A DNA stretch of 64,000 nt, from contig NC_012526.1 of NCBI RefSeq assembly GCF_000020685.1, positions 271,001-335,000 of the forward strand, in the 5' to 3' direction. Under the pieces are notes generated by a model. It did not search any database, had not been told where the DNA came from, and saw only the letters and a program-made list of their open reading frames with translations. The DNA comes from Deinococcus deserti VCD115. Lineage in GTDB: Bacteria > Deinococcota > Deinococci > Deinococcales > Deinococcaceae. Positions 29,126-38,597 of this stretch are shown piece by piece. Position 1 is the first letter of the stretch; the number at the start of each line of letters is the position of its first letter. The position numbers were made by a program, and so were the translations under genes.

Positions 29126-32100
29126 TCAGTTCTGATCAGGGGCCTGTGCTCCGCTGTCCGCTTCGGATGATGTCGTTTCGTGAATGGCTCCGGGACCCTC
29201 TTCGGCAAGCTGCTGAATGATCGGCGTGACGTCCTCTGCCCACAGCAGCAGTTCGGCGCGCTCGTCGTGGGTCTGGAGGGGGCGCGCATTGACTTTGACG
29301 ATCCGTCGGCCCTGACCGGGAAGGTCCATGTGCAGCATGAAATCGCTCAGTTCGCCGCTGCCCAGCGTCAGGTCGCGCAACAGGCCCGTCAGCTCTGGAT
29401 TGTCGAACTGCCCGCTGCCCAGGTCAAAGAGCCTCACGCCCTTTGCGTCGGCAACCTGAAGCTGCAGCAGCTCCAGCAGGGCCTTGTTGTGCGACAGCAC
29501 CCGCAGGTTATGGTCGAGCACCACGACCGGGTCACTCATGGTATTCAGCACAGCTTCGTTTTGGTCCTGAGCGTCGCGCAGCTGGTGGTGCAGCTGCTTG
29601 ACGGTGTCGATATTGGTAAAGACCACCACGGCGCCGTCGATGGTGTTATCGAAGGTCCGGTAGGGCGAAATGCGCATCAGGAACCAGCGGCCGTCCTTGG
29701 TCTGGACCTCTGTTTCATAGGGAATCAGAGTCTGGATCACGCGCTGAATGTCCTCGGCCAGGATGTCGTAGCGCAGGTTCGAGGCGATATCGGTGATCGG
29801 TCGCCCCAGATCCACCGACATCAGACTGACCACTTCGGTAATGCGCGGCGTAAACCGCTTGACCCGCAGGTTGTTGTCCAGGAACACGGTGGCAATGCCC
29901 ACCGAGTCCAGCAGGTTTTTCATATCGTCGTTGGCCTGCTGGAGATCCGTGATGATCACGTGATGTTCGGCGTTGATGGTGCTGAGCTCCTCGTTGAGCG
30001 ACTGCAACTCCTCTTTGGAGGTCATCAGCTCCTCGATGCTGCTCTGGAGTTCCTCGTTGGTGGTCTGGAGTTCCTCATTGGTGCTTTTGCGTTCCTCAAG
30101 CGCCACTTCCGTCTCCTCGATGGTGGCCTGCAGGTATTCCTTGGTGCGCTGGAGTTCGCGCTCCAGCTGCGCCACCCGGCCGCTGGTGTCCGGCCCGGCA
30201 CTGGCCAGGCTTTGCAGCGGCGCCTGCCCCCGGTCCAGAAAGACAATCAGAAACAGGTCCTGAGGCTGACCTGGGTAGCGCATGGGGGTCACTACCAGTT
30301 CCAGCTGGTGCGGCGTGCATTGAACGGTGAAATCAAGCACCGGCGAGCGGACCTCGCTGTCGGTGGCCACGGCTTCGCGCAGCGCGCCGATCAGTTCGTA
30401 GCGCAGCTCCGGGAAGGCCATATCCACCACATTGTTGTTGGGGACGCCGTTCGGCAGCTCCAGGTAGGCTCCGGTCCGGCCGCTGACATACACCACAGTG
30501 CCCTGGGCGTCCACGGCGACGGCTGGGGGCGTCCACTCGGCCAGCAGCACAGTCTGCACACTGCTGGACACGCTACTTTCCCGTGGGCGGGCAGGCTGGA
30601 AGCGCAGGTGATGCTCGCGGGACGTCCGCTGAGGCTCGATTGTCAACGGTGTCTGGCTCAGGTTGGCCAGCGCCAGTGTTCCTGCGGGCCGGAAGCCCTC
30701 ACGCCGGTAGAGCTTCCAGCGGTTGTCCAGGGTGCCGAACATCTCCCGGCTGGTGCCCAGTGTCTCGGACGGTCCCAGGAACAACAGGCCGCCGGGTTTC
30801 AGGGCGAAGTGAAACAGCGGCAGCACTTCCTTTTGCAGCTCGGGGCTGAAATAGATCAGCATGTTGCGGCACGACACCAGGTCCAGGCGGGTAAACGGCG
30901 GGTCCCGGAAAACGTTGTGCCGCGCAAACACGATCATCTCGCGCAGTTCGCTCCTGACCTGATAGCCGCCGTCGCGCGCAATGAAAAACCGGTCCAGCCG
31001 CTCGGTGGACACGCCTGCCACAGCCTGTGTGGAGTACAGGCCCAGCCGGGCGGTGTCCACGGCCTCCTGATCAAGGTCGGTGGCAAAGATCTGTACCCCA
31101 ACGTGCGAGAGGTCCTCGGTTTCCTCAAGCACCTCGCGCAGCAGCATGGCCAGCGAATAGGCTTCCTCTCCTGTGGAGCAGCCCGCCACCCAGATCCGGA
31201 AACTGCCCGACTCGGCGTGCTCCCGCATATAGGTCCGCAGATGGGCCGCTACCATCTCGAACGCCTGCGGATCGCGGAAAAAGCTGGTCACGTTGATCAG
31301 GAAGTCCCGGAACAGCGCCCGGACCTCTTCGGGATTGTCGCGCAGGACATGGGCGTACTGTTCGAGGTCCTGGATCTGCTGACTTTTCATGCGCCGGTCG
31401 ATGCGGCGCACCAGCGTATTGAGCTTGTACTGGGAAAAGTCGTGCGACGTGCGGACCCGGACCTGATTGAGCACCTTCTGCAACGAGGCCGAAGCGCGCC
31501 CGTCACTGGCAAACGCCTCCGGGTAACGCAGGGTCTGGGTGCGGGTCACCTGGGCAAACAGCTCGGCCGCCAGTTCTTCGGCCGGCAGCACCTGATCGGC
31601 GGTGCCGGTGGCCACGGCGCTCTGCGGCATGCTGGCGTACTGCGCGGTCGCCGGATCCTGCACGTACACCAGCCCCAGGTTCTGCTTGATGGCCTGCACG
31701 CCACGGCTGCCGTCAATGCCCATGCCCGACAGCACCACAGCCACGGCCCGTTCGCCCTGATCGGCGGCGAGGCTGGCAAAGAACGTGTCGATAGGCAGGT
31801 GAGGCTGGGGGTCGGGGGTCAGTTGCAAGGCGCCGCGCAGCAGGGTCACCGTGTGGCCGGGCGGCGCGACATAGACGTGTTCGGCGGCGGCTTCCAGGCC
31901 GTCGGTGATTTCCACCACCGGCAGGGAGGTGCAGCGGGCCAGCAGTTCCGGCATCAGGCTGCCGCTCTGCGGATCCAGGTGCGGCACCACCACGAAGGCC
32001 ATGCCGCTGCCCTGGGCAAGCGCCGTAAACAGGCGTTCGTAACTGTCCAGTGCGCCGGCCGAGCCGCCGATTCCGACAATGGCGGTCGGCGTTCTGAACC

Positions 32101-32155
32101 GGCTTTCAGCAGGTGCCTCAGGAAAGTCAGTGGCGGTGTGGGCGTCTTCGTTCAT
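29126..32155 (-). CDS. CheB/CheR hybrid with PAS domains
   Basis: A 1,009-residue signalling protein. Order: CheB methylesterase domain (S32 in GGSAGA, H59 in VPHLDP, D148 in SGMGIDGS), CheR N-terminal and SAM methyltransferase domains (about 215-480, WVAGCSTGEEAYSLAMLLRE), a region with a PAS-like fold, a long coiled coil (about 650-730), and two further PAS domains to the C-terminus. No histidine kinase or receiver domain follows, unlike many relatives. An in-frame ATG 19 codons upstream is possible; the ATG at 32155 starts the conserved part. It is divergent from a sensor kinase and near a second CheB. Without visible CheA, CheW or receptors, its target proteins are unknown. Confidence 0.9.
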   Translation of the reverse strand: MNEDAHTATDFPEAPAESRFRTPTAIVGIGGSAGALDSYERLFTALAQGSGMAFVVVPHLDPQSGSLMPELLARCTSLPVVEITDGLEAAAEHVYVAPPGHTVTLLRGALQLTPDPQPHLPIDTFFASLAADQGERAVAVVLSGMGIDGSRGVQAIKQNLGLVYVQDPATAQYASMPQSAVATGTADQVLPAEELAAELFAQVTRTQTLRYPEAFASDGRASASLQKVLNQVRVRTSHDFSQYKLNTLVRRIDRRMKSQQIQDLEQYAHVLRDNPEEVRALFRDFLINVTSFFRDPQAFEMVAAHLRTYMREHAESGSFRIWVAGCSTGEEAYSLAMLLREVLEETEDLSHVGVQIFATDLDQEAVDTARLGLYSTQAVAGVSTERLDRFFIARDGGYQVRSELREMIVFARHNVFRDPPFTRLDLVSCRNMLIYFSPELQKEVLPLFHFALKPGGLLFLGPSETLGTSREMFGTLDNRWKLYRREGFRPAGTLALANLSQTPLTIEPQRTSREHHLRFQPARPRESSVSSSVQTVLLAEWTPPAVAVDAQGTVVYVSGRTGAYLELPNGVPNNNVVDMAFPELRYELIGALREAVATDSEVRSPVLDFTVQCTPHQLELVVTPMRYPGQPQDLFLIVFLDRGQAPLQSLASAGPDTSGRVAQLERELQRTKEYLQATIEETEVALEERKSTNEELQTTNEELQSSIEELMTSKEELQSLNEELSTINAEHHVIITDLQQANDDMKNLLDSVGIATVFLDNNLRVKRFTPRITEVVSLMSVDLGRPITDIASNLRYDILAEDIQRVIQTLIPYETEVQTKDGRWFLMRISPYRTFDNTIDGAVVVFTNIDTVKQLHHQLRDAQDQNEAVLNTMSDPVVVLDHNLRVLSHNKALLELLQLQVADAKGVRLFDLGSGQFDNPELTGLLRDLTLGSGELSDFMLHMDLPGQGRRIVKVNARPLQTHDERAELLLWAEDVTPIIQQLAEEGPGAIHETTSSEADSGAQAPDQN

Positions 32156-32522
32156 CAGGTGGGCTCCGGGGTACAGACCGCTCAGGATAGGACAGGCGAC
32201 CTTCCATGACACTGACAGTCTGGCGGGAAGCCACAGCGCACTGCAGAGCAGTCTATGTCCAGGGAGCGCGGCTCTATGTGCATCAGGCAGGACTGTGAGG
32301 CCGGCATCAGGGGCAGACTGACCGGGCAGGCAGACAGGTGGGCCAGTCCCGGGCCCAGCCTCACCCGGCTAAAGGTCAGCACAATCGTGGTCTCCGTGTG
32401 TGTGACGGACGCAGGCTATAGTGGGTGTCATATCCGCACGCTGGCAGATCCGGTTGCTGGTCCCCTTTATCCAGGCACATGGTCATCTGGTACCCCGCTT
32501 CAACTGGAGCTGTGAAAGACAC
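32156..32522. other. Divergent intergenic region of the signalling cluster
   Basis: Separates the CheB/CheR hybrid from the sensor kinase. TATAGT at about 32417-32422 is a probable -10 for the kinase gene. No gene is supported here. Confidence 0.45.
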
Positions 32523-33827
32523 ATGAGTGAGCAGGCCCCTTCACAACAGACAGCCCGCGAGCAGGCAGAGCAGGAATTGCGTGACTCCCCCCGCGAAGTG
32601 CCGGCGACCATCCAGGACCCGGCACTGCTGCTTCATGAATTGCAGGTGCACCAGATAGAACTTGAGCATCAGAACGAGGAACTGCGCCGCGCCCTGCAGG
32701 AGACAGAAGAAGCCCACCGCAAATACCAGGAGCTGTTTGATTTTGCGCCCATCGGCTATCTCACGGTTGACCGCATGGGTCTGGTGCAGGCGGTCAACGA
32801 GGCGGCCAGCAGCATGCTGGGAATGCAGCGCTCGCGCCTGACCGGACGGCAGTTCGGGGCCTACATCGCCGCTGAGTACCGGGGTCACTTCACCGCGTTG
32901 ATGAAACGAATTTTCGAGTCGCTGGACAAACGGGTGACGGAAGTCCTGCTGCTGCGCTCGGACGGCACCACCTTCTGGGCGCAGCTGGAAGGCGCGGCCA
33001 TCAGCAAAGAAGGGAAGCCGGGCGACTCGTGCCGGGTCGCGGTGATAGACATCCACGTGCAAAAGCAGGTGCAGCAGGAAATCATGCACCTCAACCAGAC
33101 CCTGGAACAGCGGGTCGAGGAGCGCAGTGCCAAGGTCCGCGAGCTCAGCGAGGAGCTCGAGCGCTTTACCTATGACGTGGCGGTCGACCTGCAAGGGCCG
33201 CTGCGGCACATCGAGACTTTCGTGGACCGGCTCGGCAGGCACCAGGAGTACGACGAGGAAGCCCTGCGTTACATCGAGCACATCCGCAGCTCCGGCGAGC
33301 GCATGACGATCCTGACTACAGCGCTGCTGAGCTTTTCTCGGGCCAGCCGCATGCGTATGCGCTCGGCCCCGCTGCCCATGGACCAGGTCTTCAAGGACGT
33401 GCAGCGTAAGCTGCGGCCTCAGCTCAAGGACCGGAATGTCCGCCTGACGTCCGACCCCCTGCCGGTGGTGCAGGGCGACAGCGGCGCCATGCAGCTGGTG
33501 CTCAGGGAGCTGCTGGACAACGCCCTGAAATTCACCCGGGACCAGCCTGACCCGCGCATTCATGTGTATGCCCAGGACCTGCCGCGCGAACACGTGCTGG
33601 CCGTCAGCGACAACGGCGTGGGCTTCAACATGCGCTACCGCGACCGCTTGTTCAACGTCTTCCAGCGCCTGCACAACGAGCGTGACTTCGAGGGCGCCGG
33701 TGTGGGGCTGGTGACCGTGCGCCGGGTGGTCTCGCGCCAGGGTGGCCGGGTATGGGCCGAGGGCCATGTGGGGGAAGGCGCCACCTTTTACGTGGCACTG
33801 CCCAAGCAGCCCGACGAACTCGACTGA
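32523..33827 (+). CDS. PAS-domain sensor histidine kinase with degenerate H-box
   Basis: A 434-residue protein: N-terminal coiled coil (about 20-70), PAS domain (about 70-190), second coil, dimerisation/H-box region, and a HATPase_c domain with ELLDNALKFT, SDNGVGFN and GVGLVTVRRV. In relatives the H-box reads Y-x-x-S-H-D-L; here the text is FTYDVAVDLQGPLRHI, with V221 exactly at the phospho-acceptor histidine. The ATP site looks intact. It may be a pseudokinase, act on another protein, or use H227 (PLRHI), though that position is not the usual acceptor. The ATG at 32523 begins the conserved part. Confidence 0.87.
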   Translation: MSEQAPSQQTAREQAEQELRDSPREVPATIQDPALLLHELQVHQIELEHQNEELRRALQETEEAHRKYQELFDFAPIGYLTVDRMGLVQAVNEAASSMLGMQRSRLTGRQFGAYIAAEYRGHFTALMKRIFESLDKRVTEVLLLRSDGTTFWAQLEGAAISKEGKPGDSCRVAVIDIHVQKQVQQEIMHLNQTLEQRVEERSAKVRELSEELERFTYDVAVDLQGPLRHIETFVDRLGRHQEYDEEALRYIEHIRSSGERMTILTTALLSFSRASRMRMRSAPLPMDQVFKDVQRKLRPQLKDRNVRLTSDPLPVVQGDSGAMQLVLRELLDNALKFTRDQPDPRIHVYAQDLPREHVLAVSDNGVGFNMRYRDRLFNVFQRLHNERDFEGAGVGLVTVRRVVSRQGGRVWAEGHVGEGATFYVALPKQPDELD

Positions 33828-33975
33828 GCGCCACCGAACCGGGCCACACTGGGCCGGCCGGCACGGGGTGTGCCGGGAAGCTGGCCTGGGCAGCTTCTGG
33901 GGGCCATGCACACGGGCGCATTGTGTTCATGTTTCCAGAACATTCTGTTTGCGGCGCTGAGAGAGAATAGACGGT

Positions 33976-35034
33976 ATGGCATCTCATCAGGTCGTGGTTA
34001 TCGGTGCGTCGGCTGGTGGGGTGGAAAGCCTGATGCAACTGGCAGCCTCGTTTCCAGCTGACTTTCCTCTGCCCATTCTGGTGGTCCAGCATGTATCGCC
34101 GCGGGCCACAAGTACGCTGCCCCAGATTCTGCAGCGTTCGGGGCCTCTGGCGGCTTCTCACGCTGTAGACGGTCAGCGGGTCATGCCTGGTCATATCTAC
34201 GTGGCGGTGCCCGACCATCACCTGCTGATCGAGGACGGACACCTGATCGTGGCGCGTGGGCCCAAGGAAAACCGCTTCCGGCCCTCGGCCAACGCCCTGT
34301 TCCGCTCGGCGGCCTACGCCTACGGTCCGGGTGTTATCGCGGTGGTGCTGTCCGGCATGCTCGACGACGGTGCCTCGGGGCTGTGGACCGTCAAGCGGCG
34401 CGGCGGTGTTGCGGTCGTGCAGGACCCTGCCGACGCCATGTTTGACGAGATGCCACGCAACGCTCTGGGACAGGTCAACGTGGATCACGTGGTGCCACTT
34501 TCCGGGCTGGCGCCTTTGCTGACCCGGCTCGCGCAGGACCCGGCGGCCCAGGTAGAGGAGAATCACATGAGCGATAACGAGGAGCAGCGCCTGGCGACTG
34601 AAGTTCAGGTCACGGCCGGGCAGCGGTTGCCGCTGAGCGAATGGCTGAAGCTGGGGGAGCCCTCGACCCTGACCTGTCCGGAATGCCACGGGGCACTGTT
34701 GAAGGTTCAGGAGGGCATGCTGACCCGCTACCGCTGCCATACCGGTCATGCATTTTCAGATAACGGCCTGCTGTCGTACGTGACCGAGAACATCGAGGAA
34801 AGCCTGTGGAATGCCCTGCGTGCCATTGACGAAAGCCAGATGCTTCTGCGCCACATGGCCGAGCACTATGCGGATCTGGGCGATCCCCAGACCGCAGAAG
34901 CCTTTCTTGACCGCGCCCAGGAAGCCCAGGACCGCGCCAGCCAGATCCGCGCCCTGGTGGTTCAGCGCAGTGCGCAGGGCCGGACCCCGGACCACGCTCA
35001 GAACCTCACCACTGAAGACGTCCACTCTGGCTGA
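33976..35034 (+). CDS. CheB-type methylesterase with C-terminal Cys/His module
   Basis: A 352-residue protein without a receiver domain. The catalytic residues S12 (IGASAGG), H39 (QHVSP) and D131 (GMLDDGASG) of a glutamate methylesterase are in place, so it can demethylate receptor-like coiled coils. The C-terminal 150 residues contain C-x2-C and C-H (LTCPECHG...RYRCHTGHAF), a likely zinc site, followed by a helical region. This YfcB/stand-alone CheB layout is common next to CheB/CheR-PAS hybrids. Expression from its own promoter is likely, as 148 bp separate it from the kinase. Confidence 0.88.
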   Translation: MASHQVVVIGASAGGVESLMQLAASFPADFPLPILVVQHVSPRATSTLPQILQRSGPLAASHAVDGQRVMPGHIYVAVPDHHLLIEDGHLIVARGPKENRFRPSANALFRSAAYAYGPGVIAVVLSGMLDDGASGLWTVKRRGGVAVVQDPADAMFDEMPRNALGQVNVDHVVPLSGLAPLLTRLAQDPAAQVEENHMSDNEEQRLATEVQVTAGQRLPLSEWLKLGEPSTLTCPECHGALLKVQEGMLTRYRCHTGHAFSDNGLLSYVTENIEESLWNALRAIDESQMLLRHMAEHYADLGDPQTAEAFLDRAQEAQDRASQIRALVVQRSAQGRTPDHAQNLTTEDVHSG

Positions 35035-36129
35035 ATGGAGAACTGAGTCACAATCGTCGGCAGAAGTTTTTTATGGCCTTTTTAGGACTTCTGGTCAGAT
35101 ACGCTTATGGATCTTTACGAAGCTCTTACCGCCTCGTCAGTGATGCAGCAATCCAAACTGATATGCAATAAACATCCGGTAATTTAGGCGTTCTTACCTG
35201 CAATTACGAAGATGAGGAGACGTTTTTCCCGCAATAGAAGATAGATTTCTGTTCTCTGAGGCTTCAGGTCTATGTTCTGGGCAGGCGGCTGGACTCGTTT
35301 GCTGAACCGGGAAAGAACAGCCGCGCCGGGAATTACAGATCAGCGCCTGAATGACGAAACAGTTGGGCGGAATCGGGGCCTCATCAGGTGGACCGTGTAG
35401 GAATCAAACTTGAAAAGCGTTTTGAAAGGGCAGGGCAGAGCCATCATGCGGCAGCCAGACGACGGACCATCAAGCGGATCATGACTTCGTAGACGAGGTA
35501 TTCGGAGGTTTCTGGCAAGGCTCCGAAATCCTGATTCATCCGCCCTGATGTGCCCAGCCAGGCGGAAGAGGACGCGACTACCCAGCGTCGCGCGCAGCGG
35601 TAGTAACACTTTTACAGTATCCAGCATGGCCCTCAGGTTGCCCTCAATTCTCCTGTGACGCCCTACCTTCGTGGCCGCATGGCTGATGTTGCCGGCCTGC
35701 GTCTGGATGGGTGGCCCAACTGGTGCGCTTGACCTGGCCTATGCCGTTGCCCGGGGCCGCGAAGCCCAGCTTGAGCGGAGCGGGTGGGGCCAGTTCTGGC
35801 GCTGACTCGTCGGGCTCATGCCGGGCTTGGTGGAATTCACGGGACTGCTCTGCTGGTGAGACGGGAACGACGGACCACGCATATCAGACGTGATCCGACA
35901 GTCGGCTCAGGCATACCGTTCTGGCATACCCCCAATTGGGTGGGGTACATACGTTTTAGCCGCGCCAGGTCGACTGCCACGGTACGGCATGGAATGCACC
36001 GCTAAAGGTTCTCACCGCTCATACCACGTTTAGTCTTACAGTACCCTTACCCGCCATTCAAAAGATATGAAAAACCTCACAAGTTTTTAGAGGGAAAAGC
36101 AGGGAGCGGCGGGAGCCAAGGGGGGTTGG
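35035..36129. other. Decayed intergenic region before the pilin genes
   Basis: About 1.1 kb without an intact gene. It holds the transposase tail described separately and, at 35660-36005, broken coding-like text in shifting frames. The last 100 bp before 36130 are A-rich and probably contain the pilin operon promoter (for example TATGAA near 36067). Confidence 0.5.
35444..35612 (-). pseudogene. IS5-type transposase, C-terminal fragment
   Basis: Reading the minus strand in the frame that ends at the TGA at 35444 gives RRWVV...AWLG, then MNQDFGALPETSEYLVYEVM and IRLMVRRLAAA. This matches the end of IS5/IS427-family DDE transposases (RWVVERxFAWLGRxRR...YExLPxTSExxIYxxMIRLMLRRL). A stop upstream at about 35613 and the absence of the catalytic D, D and E show that only the 3' tail survives. 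Confidence 0.75.
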
Positions 36130-37680
36130 ATGAAGCGGGACGGATTCGTATTGGTGGTGGTGCTCTCGATAGCAGTGTTGATCGGGGTCATTTTAGTCGT
36201 TTCGTCCACGTTCTCCATCATCGCCCGGCAGACAGTAACCGCCGAGACGCAGAAGATTCCTGCCTTCTATGCCGCGAATGCAGGACTCGAGCGTGCGATG
36301 GCAAGAATATCCACGCTGATCACGCCGACTCAGACAGTTACAAAGGCTGGACTTGCATCCACTGGAAAGCTTTACCGGGACTCGACCACCGATGATGTGG
36401 CTGCTGATCTGGCTGTCCGCCTAAACGCAACACCGAACCTGGGCGCAAGTACAGGTTCTAGGGGCTCGGTTGCTGGTGGCGCCTTCGAGGTTACTGCAGC
36501 ACCGAAGGGGAACTCCACAGTCGAACTGAAATCCGCCGGATGGAGCACCACGGGCGGAGAGCGAAAGATTGTACTGTCGTATGTCATCACGCCAAGCTCG
36601 ATTAAGGCTGCGACAGCGGGCGCATTGGCAACCACTGGGCCCTCAGGTGTCAGTGGGGGGGGCAACGTCGTCGGGCAGACCGGCACCGTTGGTACGGGTT
36701 CCATCGTCACCTGTCCTGGTGCGGTTGGCAACACGTGCCCCTCACCCTCCAGTCCCCCCGTCTATCAGGTCATCTGGCCAACGGCTACCCTTCCTAATTT
36801 GAATGACAATGTGACATACGCATCTAATCCACCAACCGACGCCCTGTACAAAGTCACAAAAATTGATGCCGCAACGGGGGCAGTGGAGTTAACGGCGGTT
36901 AATGAGTATATTAACGTCACCACCACCAATAAGGCTGGCAAGACTACCGTCACGCAGCAGATGGTCCCACTGTCGAGTCCTGCACACCTGGCCGTGACGA
37001 CTGAAGTCCCCGCTATTTTGAGTTATCTGTCGTCCCCTTCAGCGAAAGGTGGAGCCGCGTCGAGTTGTGATGTTTACACCTGCGGATATCTCTCCACCGA
37101 TCCCTCCAAACTGTTTGAGGCCACCTTTGGTGTAACGAAGGTTGCTTTTGAGGGCGACCTCACGGACAGCACCCTCACGAACGCCATCATCACCTCCGAT
37201 ACCTGCCCCTCGGGTTCCACCGACAGCAAAGTGCAGTGGCTGCGGCCGACCAGCCTGAACGGGGGACAACTGAACCTCACCCCATGTGACACCCCACGTG
37301 TCCTCGTGGTCGACCTGCCAACTATCGGCTGCAGCGCGAACAATCAGAGCTGTATCACCATCAGCCTCAACAACGGCGGATTCAAAGGACTGCTCTATAT
37401 CATCGGGAACGGTCAATCCGTGCAGATCGCCGGGAACGCTGGCTCCTTCGCGGGCGGGGTGATTGTCGAGACCGGAACGAACGCCGACGCCTCAAACCCG
37501 GTGTTCACTGTCTCTGGGACTGCTAAGACCGGCTATTGCGGCGCAGTGGACGCGAAAATTTGCTACAACGCCAGCCTATCGGCAACTGTGATCCCCGGCT
37601 TGAAGGCGTCGCTCGACACGACCGCACTCCCCGGCGTGGACGATCTCCAGAACTCCTGGCAGGAAGCCGAGGGCAACTGA
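36130..37680 (+). CDS. PilX-like type IV pilus assembly protein
   Basis: A 516-residue protein with a short positive leader (MKRDG) and then a hydrophobic pilin-like helix FVLVVVLSIAVLIGVILVVSS, followed by SIIARQTVTAETQKIPAFYAANAGLERAMARI, typical of the PilX N-terminal domain. The rest is a large, Thr/Ser/Gly-rich exported domain with several cysteines (for example SSCDVYTCGY, IGCSANNQSC). It heads a four-gene run of pilin-like genes whose stops and starts overlap. The long domain may form the tip complex of a pilus used in adhesion or DNA uptake. Confidence 0.82.
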   Translation: MKRDGFVLVVVLSIAVLIGVILVVSSTFSIIARQTVTAETQKIPAFYAANAGLERAMARISTLITPTQTVTKAGLASTGKLYRDSTTDDVAADLAVRLNATPNLGASTGSRGSVAGGAFEVTAAPKGNSTVELKSAGWSTTGGERKIVLSYVITPSSIKAATAGALATTGPSGVSGGGNVVGQTGTVGTGSIVTCPGAVGNTCPSPSSPPVYQVIWPTATLPNLNDNVTYASNPPTDALYKVTKIDAATGAVELTAVNEYINVTTTNKAGKTTVTQQMVPLSSPAHLAVTTEVPAILSYLSSPSAKGGAASSCDVYTCGYLSTDPSKLFEATFGVTKVAFEGDLTDSTLTNAIITSDTCPSGSTDSKVQWLRPTSLNGGQLNLTPCDTPRVLVVDLPTIGCSANNQSCITISLNNGGFKGLLYIIGNGQSVQIAGNAGSFAGGVIVETGTNADASNPVFTVSGTAKTGYCGAVDAKICYNASLSATVIPGLKASLDTTALPGVDDLQNSWQEAEGN

Positions 37681-38153
37681 TGAAATCGGACGGTTTTTCA
37701 CTGCTCGAACTGCTCGTGGTGTTGGCGATCGTCGGTATTCTTGCGTCCATCGGGAGCGCGAGCTACATCAGGTGGATCAACCTCACAAGGGCAGACGCGG
37801 CCGCGGCCGAAGTTGGCCGACTTATGGACAAAGCGTCTTCTCGCGTGAGAACGACGAACAAGGACGTGACCTTTACCATTGATGCAACGGCCAACACGAT
37901 CAAGCTGTCCCAGGGTGGCGTGATGTTCGCTGGTGGGCAGCCTCTCGACGCGACGATCAGCAGCCTGACCTGCCGCCCTGCCTGCTTGGCCACGCCCACG
38001 GTGGTCACCGTCAAGGCCCCGTTTGGAGGTTTCGTCAACAACGCAGTGAGCCCCGTTGCCGCTGACATCAAGATAGTGATCACCCGCAACGGCCTTACCC
38101 GGTCCGTGTATGCCCTTGGGCCTGCCGCGCTCCTCAAAGTCGTGAGGAACTAA
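37680..38153 (+). CDS. Type IV pilin-like protein (GspH/FimT class)
   Basis: A 157-residue prepilin. The leader MKSDG precedes the cleavage site G/FSLLELLVVLAIVGILASIG, with Glu at mature position 5. Two cysteines (LTCRPACLA) lie in the globular part. Its ATG overlaps the upstream stop (ATGA), so it is translationally coupled to the PilX-like gene. Confidence 0.88.
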   Translation: MKSDGFSLLELLVVLAIVGILASIGSASYIRWINLTRADAAAAEVGRLMDKASSRVRTTNKDVTFTIDATANTIKLSQGGVMFAGGQPLDATISSLTCRPACLATPTVVTVKAPFGGFVNNAVSPVAADIKIVITRNGLTRSVYALGPAALLKVVRN

Positions 38154-38156
38154 GCA

Positions 38157-38597
38157 ATGAAGACCCGGGGCATGACCCTTATTGAAGTGCTCGTCGCGAT
38201 TGCGATATTCGCCGTCGTGATCGCAATCTCGTCGTCCGTCACTGTCTCCTTGTCCACGAACAGGATTTCCGCGGACCGGTTGAGGGCGAACCAGGCGGCC
38301 CAGGCATTTTTCGAGACGGTGACGGAATACTGGCGGTCGTCCAGCACCTTCGGACGTACAGATGCGGCATTTCCGCTCCCAACTGATCTTACTGGGTACA
38401 CGTGGAGCCTGAAGATCTCGGAGGTCGATATGGCCTCACCAACCTTCGCGGCCAAAAGTTCCGTCAGTTGGACGAAAACGTCCACGCCCGCGTATAGCGC
38501 CTCGGCGTCTGCCACCCTGATGAATCTGGCCTTGACCTATACCTCACAGGGGAGCGGCACCAGTTTTGTGAACGGCACGGAGATCTACAAGCGATGA
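38157..38597 (+). CDS. Type IV pilin-like protein (PilV class)
   Basis: A 146-residue prepilin with leader MKTRG, then MTLIEVLVAIAIFAVVIAIS, the class III signal for prepilin peptidase (Glu at +5). The globular domain is short and cysteine-free. It starts 3 nt after the previous stop and ends overlapping the next gene, consistent with a minor-pilin operon. Confidence 0.87.
   Translation: MKTRGMTLIEVLVAIAIFAVVIAISSSVTVSLSTNRISADRLRANQAAQAFFETVTEYWRSSSTFGRTDAAFPLPTDLTGYTWSLKISEVDMASPTFAAKSSVSWTKTSTPAYSASASATLMNLALTYTSQGSGTSFVNGTEIYKR

Noticed and set aside
29180..32209. A 1,009-codon open frame on the plus strand opposite the CheB/CheR-PAS gene
   Set aside because: It mirrors the real gene codon by codon, has a low-complexity Val/Gln/His/Gly composition and no domain. 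High GC removes stops from the antisense frame.
33852..33874. Terminator between the sensor kinase and CheB genes
   Set aside because: A short GC stem (CGGCAC/GTGCCG) is present, but there is no U tract and neighbouring stems compete, so it was not annotated.
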